From Candidatus Phosphoribacter baldrii (GTDB lineage: Bacteria > Actinomycetota > Actinomycetes > Actinomycetales > Dermatophilaceae): a stretch of DNA of 64,000 nt. The stretch covers positions 124,001 through 188,000 of the forward strand of contig JADIZV010000003.1 of assembly GCA_016704565.1 (NCBI GenBank). The letters are read 5' to 3'. Each line of letters begins with the position of its first letter. Within the stretch, counting starts at the first letter, position 1. The notes under the pieces were generated by a model that saw nothing but the letters and a program-made list of their open reading frames with translations, was not told the origin of the DNA and did not search any database. This document shows, piece by piece, positions 7,951 to 15,721 of the stretch. The translations under genes were made by a program, and so were the position numbers.

Positions 7951-8958
7951 TCAGAGCCAGTCGTGCTTGCGGAAGAAGACGAACAGGCTCCCACTCACGG
8001 CAAACATCAAGGCGACAACAGCGAAGTAGCCCCAGTAGAACTCGTTGCCCCCGATGTTGACCGACGCCTCCAACTCCGGCAGGAACTTGAAGTTCATGCC
8101 GTAGACGCCAGCGATCATCGTCGGCACGGCCGCCATCGCGACCCACGCCGAGATACGCCGCATGTCGGCGTTCTGCTGGACGGTCACCTTCGTGAGGTGC
8201 GCGCTGAGAATTTCGGAGAGCAGCCGGTCGTAGGACTCGACGTGGTCATTGGTGCGGGCCAGGTGGTCCTCGACGTCGCGGAAGAAGGGCAGGACCTTCT
8301 TCTCACCCTTGCCGACATAGTTGAGGAACGGGAAGCGCCGCAGCGCCTCGGCGAGCGGGAACGCCGCCCGGCGGAACTCAAGCACCTCACGCTTGAGTCG
8401 ATAGATCGCGCTGGAGTCCAGGTCGGTGTGCTCCCCGAACACCTGGTGCTCGATCTCGGTGAGGTCCTCGGCGATGTAACGGTCGATGACCTCGTAGTTG
8501 TCCACGACGCTGTCCATGACCGCGTGCAGGACGGCGAGGGGGCCCAGGCGCAGCTGGGCGGGGTCGGACTCCAAGCGGCGGCGCACGTGGTCGAGCGGGT
8601 TGGCCTCACCACGGCGGACCGTGACGACGAACCGGTCGCCGACGAAGATCATCACCTCGCCGGTCTCGATGTCCGAGGTGCGCTCGACATAGCGCAGGGT
8701 CTTGAGCACGGCCAAGAGGCTGCCCTCGTAGGCGTCGATCTTGGCCCGCTGGTTGCCCATGACGGCGTCCTCGACGGCTAACGGGTGCAGACCGAGCTCG
8801 GCGTTGACCAGCTCGAACTCCTCGTCGGTCGGGTCTTTGAGCCCGATCCACAGGAATCCGGACGCGCTCGCGCGCAGCGCGGCCAACTCGTCGCTGAGAT
8901 CGGCCACCGCAAGGCGGATCCCATCGACATACATGGCCTGGTCGACAATCACTCGCAC
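7951..8958 (-). CDS. corA: CorA-family magnesium/cobalt transporter
   Basis: The 335-residue protein has the CorA plan: a large cytoplasmic N-terminal domain with long helices, then two C-terminal membrane segments. The selectivity-filter motif YGMNF lies between them (about residues 286-290), followed by the acidic periplasmic loop. The C-terminus is basic and aromatic (FFRKHDWL). The ORF starts at a GTG-type codon. It faces uppP tail to tail. CorA channels import Mg2+ as pentamers; Co2+ and Ni2+ can also pass. Confidence 0.93.
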   Translation of the reverse strand: MRVIVDQAMYVDGIRLAVADLSDELAALRASASGFLWIGLKDPTDEEFELVNAELGLHPLAVEDAVMGNQRAKIDAYEGSLLAVLKTLRYVERTSDIETGEVMIFVGDRFVVTVRRGEANPLDHVRRRLESDPAQLRLGPLAVLHAVMDSVVDNYEVIDRYIAEDLTEIEHQVFGEHTDLDSSAIYRLKREVLEFRRAAFPLAEALRRFPFLNYVGKGEKKVLPFFRDVEDHLARTNDHVESYDRLLSEILSAHLTKVTVQQNADMRRISAWVAMAAVPTMIAGVYGMNFKFLPELEASVNIGGNEFYWGYFAVVALMFAVSGSLFVFFRKHDWL

Positions 8959-9013
8959 AATCTCCCACAGCCGCCTGAGGCGGCGTAACAGGACATGCCG
9001 ATACGGTGGCCAG

Positions 9014-9763
9014 GTGCCGACCGTCCTGCTCGTCCGTCATGGCCGAACTACTGCCAATGCCTCTGGCGTGCTGGCCGGTTGGTTGCCCGACGTCAACCTG
9101 GACGAGGTGGGCCGTGACCAAGCAGACAGCGTGGGTCGGCGCCTGGCCGAGGCCGGTGTGGTCCCCGCGCGGGTCGTGTCCTCGCCGTTGCCTCGCTGCG
9201 TCGAGACGGCAGAACGCCTGGTTGCTGGGGTGGGCGGCATACGGATCGAGGTCGATGATCGGCTGGGGGAGTGCCGCTACGGAGCCTGGACCGGGCGGCC
9301 GCTCGGCGACCTCGCGAAGGAGCCACTCTGGCGGGTGGTCCAGGACCACCCGTCGGCCGCCACCTTCCCCGACGGCGAAGGGGAGACGGCCGGTATGCCG
9401 GGTGAGTCGATCACGGCGATGGCCGCCCGCGCGGTGGCCGCTGTCCGAGAACTCGACGCGGCCGTTGCGCGTGAGCATGGGGCCGACACGGTGTGGGTCG
9501 CGGTCTCGCACGGGGATGTCATCAAGGCCATCCTGGCCGACGCGGCCGGGACCCACCTGGACCTGTTCCAGCGGGTTGTCGTCGATCCGGCGTCGGTGTC
9601 GGTGGTGCGATATACGGGTAGTCGGCCGTTCGTCGTGCGGACCAACGATATCGGGGGCTCGTTGGCGGGATTGGTGCCGAAGCCCGCGGCGGCGCAGGCC
9701 GCTGAGCCACACTCGTCCGGAGATGCCGCGGTTGGCGGAGGCGCGGGCACACCCCCCGCGTAA
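9014..9763 (+). CDS. histidine phosphatase, MSMEG_4193-type
   Basis: From the GTG at 9014 the product is 249 residues; the frame is open upstream but that part is antisense to corA. The catalytic histidine lies in LLVRHGRTTAN (residues 5-15), the second in VAVSHGDVIKA, with CRYGAWTG between. It belongs to the phosphoglycerate-mutase-like superfamily, and its place beside DUF3090, SCO1664 and mshC identifies it with the actinobacterial MSMEG_4193/Rv2135c group. The substrate is not established. A TACGGT box at 9002-9007, 6 nt before the GTG, suggests a leaderless promoter. The C-terminal ~25 residues are Ala/Gly-rich and probably disordered. Confidence 0.86.
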   Translation: MPTVLLVRHGRTTANASGVLAGWLPDVNLDEVGRDQADSVGRRLAEAGVVPARVVSSPLPRCVETAERLVAGVGGIRIEVDDRLGECRYGAWTGRPLGDLAKEPLWRVVQDHPSAATFPDGEGETAGMPGESITAMAARAVAAVRELDAAVAREHGADTVWVAVSHGDVIKAILADAAGTHLDLFQRVVVDPASVSVVRYTGSRPFVVRTNDIGGSLAGLVPKPAAAQAAEPHSSGDAAVGGGAGTPPA

Positions 9764-9784
9764 GACAACCTGTAGTACGCCTCC

Positions 9785-10099
9785 GTGCGTGGTGACGTTC
9801 ACGTCCTCACGGCGCCTCGCGGCACCCGGGGCGCTGAGCAAGGCGGCCAGCGGTTCGCCGTCGTTGTCCAGTCAGACCTGCTTCCGCTGTCCACATGGAT
9901 CGTTGCCCCGACCTCGACCGGAGCCCGCGAGGCCCGCTTTCGCCCTTCCGTGCTGATCGGAGAGGAACGCACTCTCATTCTCACCGAGCAGATCGCCGCT
10001 GTTGATCCGTCCCGCCTCGGTCCTCTTGTCGGACATCTCTCACGCGAGGACCTCGATGCACTCGATGCGGCGCTCAAGCTCGTGCTCGATCTGGGGTGA
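9785..10099 (+). CDS. MazF/PemK-type toxin without visible antitoxin
   Basis: The 104-residue protein starts MRGDVHVLTAP and has QRFAVVVQSD, IVAPTSTGAREARFRP and the C-terminal helix LSREDLDALDAALKLVLDL, all typical of MazF/PemK mRNA endoribonucleases. The gene begins 21 bp after the phosphatase stop, leaving no room for the usual upstream antitoxin, and the downstream neighbour is DUF3090. It interrupts a cassette that is contiguous in other actinobacteria as I recall them. It may be an orphan toxin, neutralised in trans, or a domesticated RNase. Confidence 0.78.
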   Translation: MRGDVHVLTAPRGTRGAEQGGQRFAVVVQSDLLPLSTWIVAPTSTGAREARFRPSVLIGEERTLILTEQIAAVDPSRLGPLVGHLSREDLDALDAALKLVLDLG

Positions 10100-10141
10100 T
10101 GCTCGCGGCCGGGGGTCTGGGGGGCGGTTAGGGTGTCGATC

Positions 10142-10699
10142 ATGTCGGTTTTCGAGTTCGACCCGCCGGAGCGCTTCGTCGCGGGCACGGTGGGGCCTCC
10201 CGGGCAGCGAACCTTCTTCCTTCAGGCCCGGTCCGGGCGCCGACTGGTCAGCGTGTCGTGCGAGAAGGAGCAGCTCGGGATCCTCGCCGACCGGTTGCTC
10301 GACGTCTTGGACGAGCGGGCGGGGGCGGCGGGCAGCGACGCTGCGGCGACGGCATACAGCGACGACGCACCCCTGGACACCCCCATCGAGGACGAGTTCC
10401 GCGTGACCACCCTGTCGCTGGGTTGGGACCCGGAGCGCGCCGTGGTGTTGATCGAGGCGTTGCGCGACGCCGACCCAGCCCCGGTGGCCGACGGTGACGA
10501 CGAGGAGACAGCGGCCGAGGTCGAGGAACTGCCTCCGCTGGGGGTCGTGCGGGTGACCCTGCCGCCGGCGCAGGCCCGCGCGTTCGCCCGGCGAGCCCGC
10601 GCGCTGATCTCCGCGGGCCGTCCGCCCTGCCCCTTCTGCGGGGGGCCGCTGGATCCGACGGGACACGTGTGCCCGCGCGCCAACGGCTACCGGCGCTGA
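10142..10699 (+). CDS. DUF3090 family protein with C-terminal zinc ribbon
   Basis: The 185-residue protein begins SVFEFDPPERFVAGTVG and ends in a short zinc-ribbon-like module CPFCGGPLDPTGHVC; Cys-x2-Cys plus the later His and Cys could bind one metal ion. This is the DUF3090 family (Rv2134c in M. tuberculosis), found in actinobacteria beside mshC. No biochemical role is established. A TAGGGT box at 10129-10134 lies 7 nt before the ATG, so the message is probably leaderless. It is followed 13 bp later by the SCO1664-family gene, implying an operon. Confidence 0.85.
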   Translation: MSVFEFDPPERFVAGTVGPPGQRTFFLQARSGRRLVSVSCEKEQLGILADRLLDVLDERAGAAGSDAAATAYSDDAPLDTPIEDEFRVTTLSLGWDPERAVVLIEALRDADPAPVADGDDEETAAEVEELPPLGVVRVTLPPAQARAFARRARALISAGRPPCPFCGGPLDPTGHVCPRANGYRR

Positions 10700-10712
10700 G
10701 CGCGGGTCGTCG

Positions 10713-11552
10713 GTGGACGGTCCGATCACGGCCGAGGAACGCACAGCGGTCGACGAGGCGCTGCGCGTCGGCACGCTGACCGTCGTCGGGCGGATCGTCG
10801 ACGCCTCGAACGTCGCGTTGCTCGTCGATGTTGGCGAAGGCATCGGGGGCTTGGGCCCCATGCGCGCGATCTACAAACCGGTCAAGGGCGAGCGGCCGCT
10901 GTGGGATTTCCCGGAGGGCACGCTGGCCGGTCGCGAGGTCGCCTCCGCGCTGGTTGCCGAGGCCACGGGGTATGCCGTCGTCCCCCCGACCGTTTTGCGT
11001 GACGGACCGTTGGGGGTCGGGTCCGTTCAACTGTGGATCGGGGATCCGTTCGCAGCTGAGCCGGTCGACGGGCCGGTGCGCGTGGTGCCAGTGGGACGGC
11101 TGCCCGACGGGTGGCTGGGCGTGGTCGATGGGCAACTGCCCGACGGGACCGAGGTGACGGTCGTCCATGAGGACTCAGCTGATCTGCGTGACGCAGCCGT
11201 GTTGGATGCGATCCTCAACAACTCCGACCGCAAAGGGTCACATCTGGTGCGGGATTCTCGGGGCACGTTGTGGGGCTTCGACCACGGGCTGACCTTCCAC
11301 GCCGAGCCCAAGTTGCGGACCGTGCTGTGGGGCTGGGCGGGGCAGCACTTGCGGGGCGGCGACGTCGAGAGGCTTGCCGCCTTGGCTGAGCAGTTGAGCG
11401 ACCCACAGCATTCCCTGACCCGGTCTCTGGCGGCGCTGCTGCCGCCTGCAGACCTGACCGCGCTGGGAGCCCGCGTTCAGCGGTTGGCGGTGGGCGGCAT
11501 ACACCCGCGGCCCGGTGGGCGCTGGCCCTCGATTCCGTGGCCTGCTCTGTGA
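10713..11552 (+). CDS. SCO1664 family protein, PI3/PI4-kinase-like fold
   Basis: The 279-residue protein shows a kinase-like layout: a nucleotide-binding lysine region RAIYKPVKGERPLWDFPEG (about 49-67), a catalytic-loop-like ILNNSDRKGSHLV (about 168-180) and a metal-binding WGFDHGLTF (about 189-197). These resemble phosphatidylinositol 3/4-kinase catalytic elements. The family (Rv2133c) is restricted to actinobacteria and sits with DUF3090 and mshC. The substrate is unknown; pairing with a phosphatase gene suggests a phosphorylation cycle, which is inference. Starts at GTG. Confidence 0.83.
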   Translation: MDGPITAEERTAVDEALRVGTLTVVGRIVDASNVALLVDVGEGIGGLGPMRAIYKPVKGERPLWDFPEGTLAGREVASALVAEATGYAVVPPTVLRDGPLGVGSVQLWIGDPFAAEPVDGPVRVVPVGRLPDGWLGVVDGQLPDGTEVTVVHEDSADLRDAAVLDAILNNSDRKGSHLVRDSRGTLWGFDHGLTFHAEPKLRTVLWGWAGQHLRGGDVERLAALAEQLSDPQHSLTRSLAALLPPADLTALGARVQRLAVGGIHPRPGGRWPSIPWPAL

Positions 11553-11580
11553 GGTGACCTGCAGCGATTAGGCTCAGGCG

Positions 11581-12837
11581 GTGCGCTCCTGGCCCTCACC
11601 CTTCATCCCTGACGTGCCCGGTCGCGGGCCGGCTGTTCGGGTCCACGACACGGGTCGTGGGGAGGTGGTCACACTCAACCCCGGGCCGGTGGCTGGCCTC
11701 TATGTCTGCGGGATCACGCCCTATGACGCGACGCACCTGGGACATGCCGCCACCTATGTCACGTTCGACGTCCTGGGCCGGGCGCTGCGTGACGCGGGGC
11801 ATGAAGTGCGCTATGTGCAGAACGTCACCGACGTCGATGACCCGCTCTTGGCGCGGGCGGTGCGCGACGGAGTCGACTGGGTGCATCTGGCCGACCGTGA
11901 GACGGCGCTGTTCCGCGAGGACATGACTGCGTTGGGTGTCATTGCACCTGACCACTACTTGGGCGTGACCGAGAGCATCGACCTCATCGTCGCCGACGTC
12001 GAGGCGTTGCTGGCCAACGGGATGGCCTATGCGGTGGCCGCGCCGGACGCCTCGGACCCGGCGGGGGCGGACGTTTATCTCGACATCTCGCAGCGACCAG
12101 GCTTCGGCGATCTGTCTGGTCTGACCCGGGCGCAGATGCTCACGGTCTTTGCCGAGCGAGGCGGCGACCCGGAGCGTGAGGGGAAGCGCGACCCGCTCGA
12201 TCCGTTGCTGTGGCGGGCTGAACGTGCGGACGAACCGTCGTGGGGCAGCGCGTCCCTCGGGGCGGGGCGGCCGGGCTGGCACATCGAGTGCACTGCGCTC
12301 GCCGTTCGCTATCTCGGTATGCCGTTCACCGTCCAGGGTGGTGGTTCGGACTTGATCTTCCCGCACCACGAGATGAGCGCGGTGCAAGGGTGCGCGCTGA
12401 CCGGGACGCGGCCGTTCGCAGAGGTGTTCGTGCACCAGGCGATGGTGGCGTTCGAGGGCGAGAAGATGAGCAAGTCCAAGGGCAACCTCGTGCTGGTGTC
12501 CACGTTGCGCGCCGCCGGGGTCGACCCGATGGCGATCCGCCTGGCGTTGTTGGCCCGGCATTACCGGACCGAGTGGGAGTGGACCCACGCCGACCTGCAC
12601 CGGGCCCAGCAGCGCCTAGCGGGATGGCGAACCGCCTTGTCGGGCAATGGGGGCCCGTCGGCGCAGGGGGTGCTGGCCGGCATACGGGAGCACGTTGCGG
12701 ACGACCTCGACACGCCGGGGGCGCTGGCCGTCGTCGACGCGTGGGCGTCGCGGGCGTTGGAACACGGCGGGTCAGACCTGGGGGCGCCCGGTTTGGTGGC
12801 GCGGGCGATCGACCGGATCCTCGGGATTCGCGTCTAG
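11581..12837 (+). CDS. mshC: mycothiol ligase MshC
   Basis: MshC joins L-cysteine to glucosaminyl-inositol (GlcN-Ins) using ATP, the fourth step in mycothiol synthesis. The 418-residue protein is a cysteinyl-tRNA-synthetase-like enzyme without an anticodon domain. The N-terminal zinc Cys lies in YVCGITPYD (Cys43), the HIGH-type motif reads HLGH (52-55), WHIECTAL carries another zinc ligand, and the KMSKSKGN loop is near residue 296. Length matches MshC and is shorter than CysS. A TAGGCT box at 11569-11574, 6 nt before the GTG, suggests a leaderless start. Confidence 0.92.
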   Translation: MRSWPSPFIPDVPGRGPAVRVHDTGRGEVVTLNPGPVAGLYVCGITPYDATHLGHAATYVTFDVLGRALRDAGHEVRYVQNVTDVDDPLLARAVRDGVDWVHLADRETALFREDMTALGVIAPDHYLGVTESIDLIVADVEALLANGMAYAVAAPDASDPAGADVYLDISQRPGFGDLSGLTRAQMLTVFAERGGDPEREGKRDPLDPLLWRAERADEPSWGSASLGAGRPGWHIECTALAVRYLGMPFTVQGGGSDLIFPHHEMSAVQGCALTGTRPFAEVFVHQAMVAFEGEKMSKSKGNLVLVSTLRAAGVDPMAIRLALLARHYRTEWEWTHADLHRAQQRLAGWRTALSGNGGPSAQGVLAGIREHVADDLDTPGALAVVDAWASRALEHGGSDLGAPGLVARAIDRILGIRV

Positions 12838-12855
12838 CGGGCTCTGTCGCCAAGA

Positions 12856-12934
12856 GCCTCAGCGTGACGTGCTCATGAGGGTTGAGGGGTCCGGACGCTG
12901 AGGCGCTGCTCACTGTGAGTGAGCAACGCCTCAG
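12856..12934. terminator. bidirectional terminator with alternative stems
   Basis: Between convergent mshC and the PAC2 gene, bases 12898-12934 form a 17-bp stem with one mismatch and a 3-nt loop (arms CTGAGGCGCTGCTCACT and its near complement). The same left arm (12895-12904) can instead pair perfectly with GCCTCAGCGT at 12856-12865. One arm thus has two possible partners, so the stem may differ by direction of transcription. No U-tract follows, as is common in actinobacteria. Confidence 0.65.
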
Positions 12935-12999
12935 CCGCGGCGAACCCCCGCAAGAGCGGGAGGGGTTCCTGGAGGGACCCGGGGCCAGGCCGGCTGCGG

Positions 13000-13848
13000 C
13001 TAGGAGGGCTCGTCCTCGTGGCCGCGCAGGTAGCGCTCGAACTCGCGGGCGATAGCGTCGCCGCTAGCCTCGGGCAACTCGGCCGTGTCGGTCGCCTCCT
13101 CAAGCGACTGCACGTAGTCGGCCACCTCCTCGTCGCTCTCGGCCATCTCGTCGACGCCGCGTTCCCACGCCTTGGCCTCGTCGGCGATGGCCCGGGCCGG
13201 GATCGACACGTCGAGGATCTCCTCGAGCCGGGCCAGCAGCGCCAACGCCGCTTTGGGGGACGGGGGTCCACCGGCATAGTGCGGAACGGCCGCCCAACAC
13301 GACAACGTCTCGATACCCGCGGCGCGAGCGGCGGCGGTGAGAATCCCCACGATCCCAGTCGGCCCCTCATACTCGCTGGGTTCCGCCCCGAACCGGTCCT
13401 GCACCGACTCGTCGTCGGAACTGGCATTGATCGGGATAGCTCGCGTGTGGGGAACGTCGGCGAGGTAGGCCCCCAGGGTGATGATGATCCGCACGCCCAA
13501 CTGCTGTGCCACATCGATGAGTTCGGCGGCGTAATGACGCCACCGGATCGAGGGCTCGATCCCTTCGACGATCACGACGTCATGCGGTCCGGCGGAGTCC
13601 CGGCACACGAAGATCCGAGTGGTCGGCCAGGTGACTCGACGTTCCCCATCGACGACACTCACCTTGGGACGGTTGACTTGGAAGTCGTAGTAGTCCTCGG
13701 GATCCACCTCTCCCACCAACCGTGCGTCCCACACCTGCAACAGGTGCGCGACCGCGGCCGAGGCTGCCTCGCCCGCGTCGTTCCACCCTTCGAAGGCCGC
13801 GACGAGCACCGGCTCACGCAGCGGCGGAACGGAGCGCAGGTCAGGCAC
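13000..13848 (-). CDS. PAC2 family protein (proteasome-assembly-chaperone-like)
   Basis: The 282-residue protein carries the PAC2 fold: FEGWNDAGEAASAAV near residue 19, IVEGIEPSIRWRHY, the strand IIITLGAYLADVPHTR and PTGIVGILTAAARAAG. The C-terminal ~60 residues are acidic and helical. Homologues include Rv2125. PAC2 proteins help assemble eukaryotic proteasomes, but in actinobacteria the role is unproven; being in the same gene neighbourhood as the proteasome is suggestive only. It is convergent with mshC. Confidence 0.87.
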   Translation of the reverse strand: MPDLRSVPPLREPVLVAAFEGWNDAGEAASAAVAHLLQVWDARLVGEVDPEDYYDFQVNRPKVSVVDGERRVTWPTTRIFVCRDSAGPHDVVIVEGIEPSIRWRHYAAELIDVAQQLGVRIIITLGAYLADVPHTRAIPINASSDDESVQDRFGAEPSEYEGPTGIVGILTAAARAAGIETLSCWAAVPHYAGGPPSPKAALALLARLEEILDVSIPARAIADEAKAWERGVDEMAESDEEVADYVQSLEEATDTAELPEASGDAIAREFERYLRGHEDEPS

Positions 13849-14071
13849 GGGTCACCTCGCAGGAGTGCACGGTCGGTCACAGACGTCACCACCCTAGAGC
13901 CCGCACTCCCAGCTGGTATGCCGCCGCGCCACGCGCGCGCCACACGCCACGCGCGCGCCTCACGCCACAATCGCGTCACCTCGGCCTGATCGCCGGGTCA
14001 GTAGACTCGACAGCCTCGCCTCCGCCACCGCGCCGTCACCCGCAAACGCCCACGGAAGGTCTCCCGAAAAG

Positions 14072-14752
14072 ATGTCTGTCCGCTTGCCAGCGGCCGTGCT
14101 GTGGGACTTGGACGGAACCCTGATCGACTCTGAGCCCTATTGGTTCGCCGAGGAGCAAGCCCTCGTCGAGTCGTCCGGCGGCACTTGGACGTATGCGGAC
14201 GCCCTCGCCCTGGTGGGCCGCGCCCTGCTGGACTCCGCGGCATACATCCTGGCGCGCAGCGATGTCGACCTGACGCCCGAGGATGTCGTGGACCGGCTCG
14301 TCGCGGGAGTGGCCGGGCGAATCCGGGCGGAAGTCCCGTGGCGGCCCGGTGCGCGTGAACTGCTCGCGGCGCTGCGCGAGGAGGGGGTGCCCACCGGGTT
14401 GGTGACGATGTCCTACCGGCCGATCACTGACTCCCTCACGGCAGCGCTCCCCAACGGGTCCTTCGACATCATCGTGTCCGGCGAGGACGTGACCAACGGC
14501 AAGCCGCATCCCGAGCCATATCTGACCGGTGCCGCGCGACTCGGTGTGGCCGCGCCTGACTGCATCGCGATCGAGGACTCCGAAACGGGCGCCCGATCGG
14601 CAGCCGGAGCCGGAGCACGGACGATCGTCGTGCCCAGCGTCAAGGCCGTCCCGCGAATGCCGGGCGTGGTGCAGATCCCGACCCTGGTGGGGGTGACCCC
14701 GACCGACTTGGTCGACCTGCCGGGCTTCGCCGCACTCCCGTCCCGCGGCTGA
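14072..14752 (+). CDS. HAD family hydrolase (beta-phosphoglucomutase-like)
   Basis: The 226-residue protein has all four HAD motifs: I, LWDLDGTLIDSEP (nucleophile Asp near residue 12); II, VTMSYRP; III, the Lys in NGKPHPEPY; IV, AIEDSETG. A helical cap lies between motifs I and II, as in the beta-phosphoglucomutase/CbbY subgroup. Substrate cannot be read. It follows a 220-bp spacer with no other gene visible and is convergent with the RecB-like nuclease gene, with 21 bp between. Confidence 0.87.
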   Translation: MSVRLPAAVLWDLDGTLIDSEPYWFAEEQALVESSGGTWTYADALALVGRALLDSAAYILARSDVDLTPEDVVDRLVAGVAGRIRAEVPWRPGARELLAALREEGVPTGLVTMSYRPITDSLTAALPNGSFDIIVSGEDVTNGKPHPEPYLTGAARLGVAAPDCIAIEDSETGARSAAGAGARTIVVPSVKAVPRMPGVVQIPTLVGVTPTDLVDLPGFAALPSRG

Positions 14753-14773
14753 CTGGGGCGGTCGGCATACCCC

Positions 14774-15619
14774 TCAGTCGTCGGCGGGCTCGACGCGGCC
14801 GGTGACCGCGGGGTCCAACGCCCGGACGGAAGCGTCTGAGGGCAGCGGCGGGGGAGTGCCGCCCCACTCGGGGCAGAGCGACTTGTGTTCGCACCAGTCA
14901 CATAGCCGGGACACCCGGGGGCGCCAATCGCCCGTCGATGCTGCCTTCTCGATCGCGGCCCACAAGGCCTTGATGCCCCGCTCGGTGGCCAGCAGGTCGG
15001 CCTCGTCGGGCTCATAGCGGACCAACTCGCCATTGCCGAGATAGACCAGCTGCAGCATCCGCGGCACGACGCCACGCAATCGCCACAGGACGAGCGCATA
15101 GAACTTCATCTGGAACAGCGACGAGCGCTCGAACAACTCGGACGGTGATCGTCCGGTCTTGTAGTCAACGACCCGCAGGGACCCGTCCGGTGCAACGTCG
15201 AGGCGATCGACATAACCGCGCAGGATCAGCCCGTCGACCTCGGCCTCGACATAGAGCTCACGCTCGGCCGGCTCAAGCCGGGTCGGATCCTCCAAGGTGA
15301 ACCAGCGTTCGACCAACCCGACTGCCTGAGCGAACCACGCGTCGGCCGCGCCGTCGTCGTCGGCGTCGAGCAGCCCGGCCAACTCGGGCTCCTGAGCCAC
15401 CAGCGCCTCCCACGCCGACGGGACCAGGGCCGCAGCAGCAGTCGGCGTCCGCTCGGCCGCCGGCAAGTCGAACAGCCGCTCCAGCACGGCGTGCACCAGC
15501 GTGCCGCGCGCCGCCGCTGGTGACGGTGGCGACGGAAGCCGATCGATGACCCGGAACCGATAGAGCAGCGGACACTGCTTGAAGTCCGAGGCTCGACTCG
15601 GGGACAGGGCGGCGACCAT
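14774..15619 (-). CDS. RecB-like PD-(D/E)XK exonuclease with Fe-S cluster
   Basis: The 281-residue protein is a stand-alone RecB/Cas4-type nuclease. The start has SPSRASDFKQCPLLYRFR (first cluster Cys near residue 17), the active site reads GYVDRLDVAP...RVVDYKTG, and the end carries CDWCEHKSLC (Cys-x2-Cys-x5-Cys), together the four ligands of a 4Fe-4S cluster. The M. tuberculosis homologue is Rv2119, in the same neighbourhood. It probably acts on single-stranded DNA ends in repair. It is divergent from the metallo-beta-lactamase gene, about 100 bp apart. Confidence 0.87.
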   Translation of the reverse strand: MVAALSPSRASDFKQCPLLYRFRVIDRLPSPPSPAAARGTLVHAVLERLFDLPAAERTPTAAAALVPSAWEALVAQEPELAGLLDADDDGAADAWFAQAVGLVERWFTLEDPTRLEPAERELYVEAEVDGLILRGYVDRLDVAPDGSLRVVDYKTGRSPSELFERSSLFQMKFYALVLWRLRGVVPRMLQLVYLGNGELVRYEPDEADLLATERGIKALWAAIEKAASTGDWRPRVSRLCDWCEHKSLCPEWGGTPPPLPSDASVRALDPAVTGRVEPADD

Positions 15620-15721
15620 GGCCCCACCGTATGCCGTCCCCCCGACAGGCGAGCGGGACTATCCACAGGTAAGCAGGCGATTCGCTTGCGAGGTCGTCGT
15701 CAGAAGGTGGACCCTCGAGGT

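Noticed and set aside
13000..13848. PAC2 protein as a proven proteasome assembly factor
   Set aside because: The family name comes from eukaryotes; neighbourhood alone does not prove the role here, so it is listed only as a family assignment.
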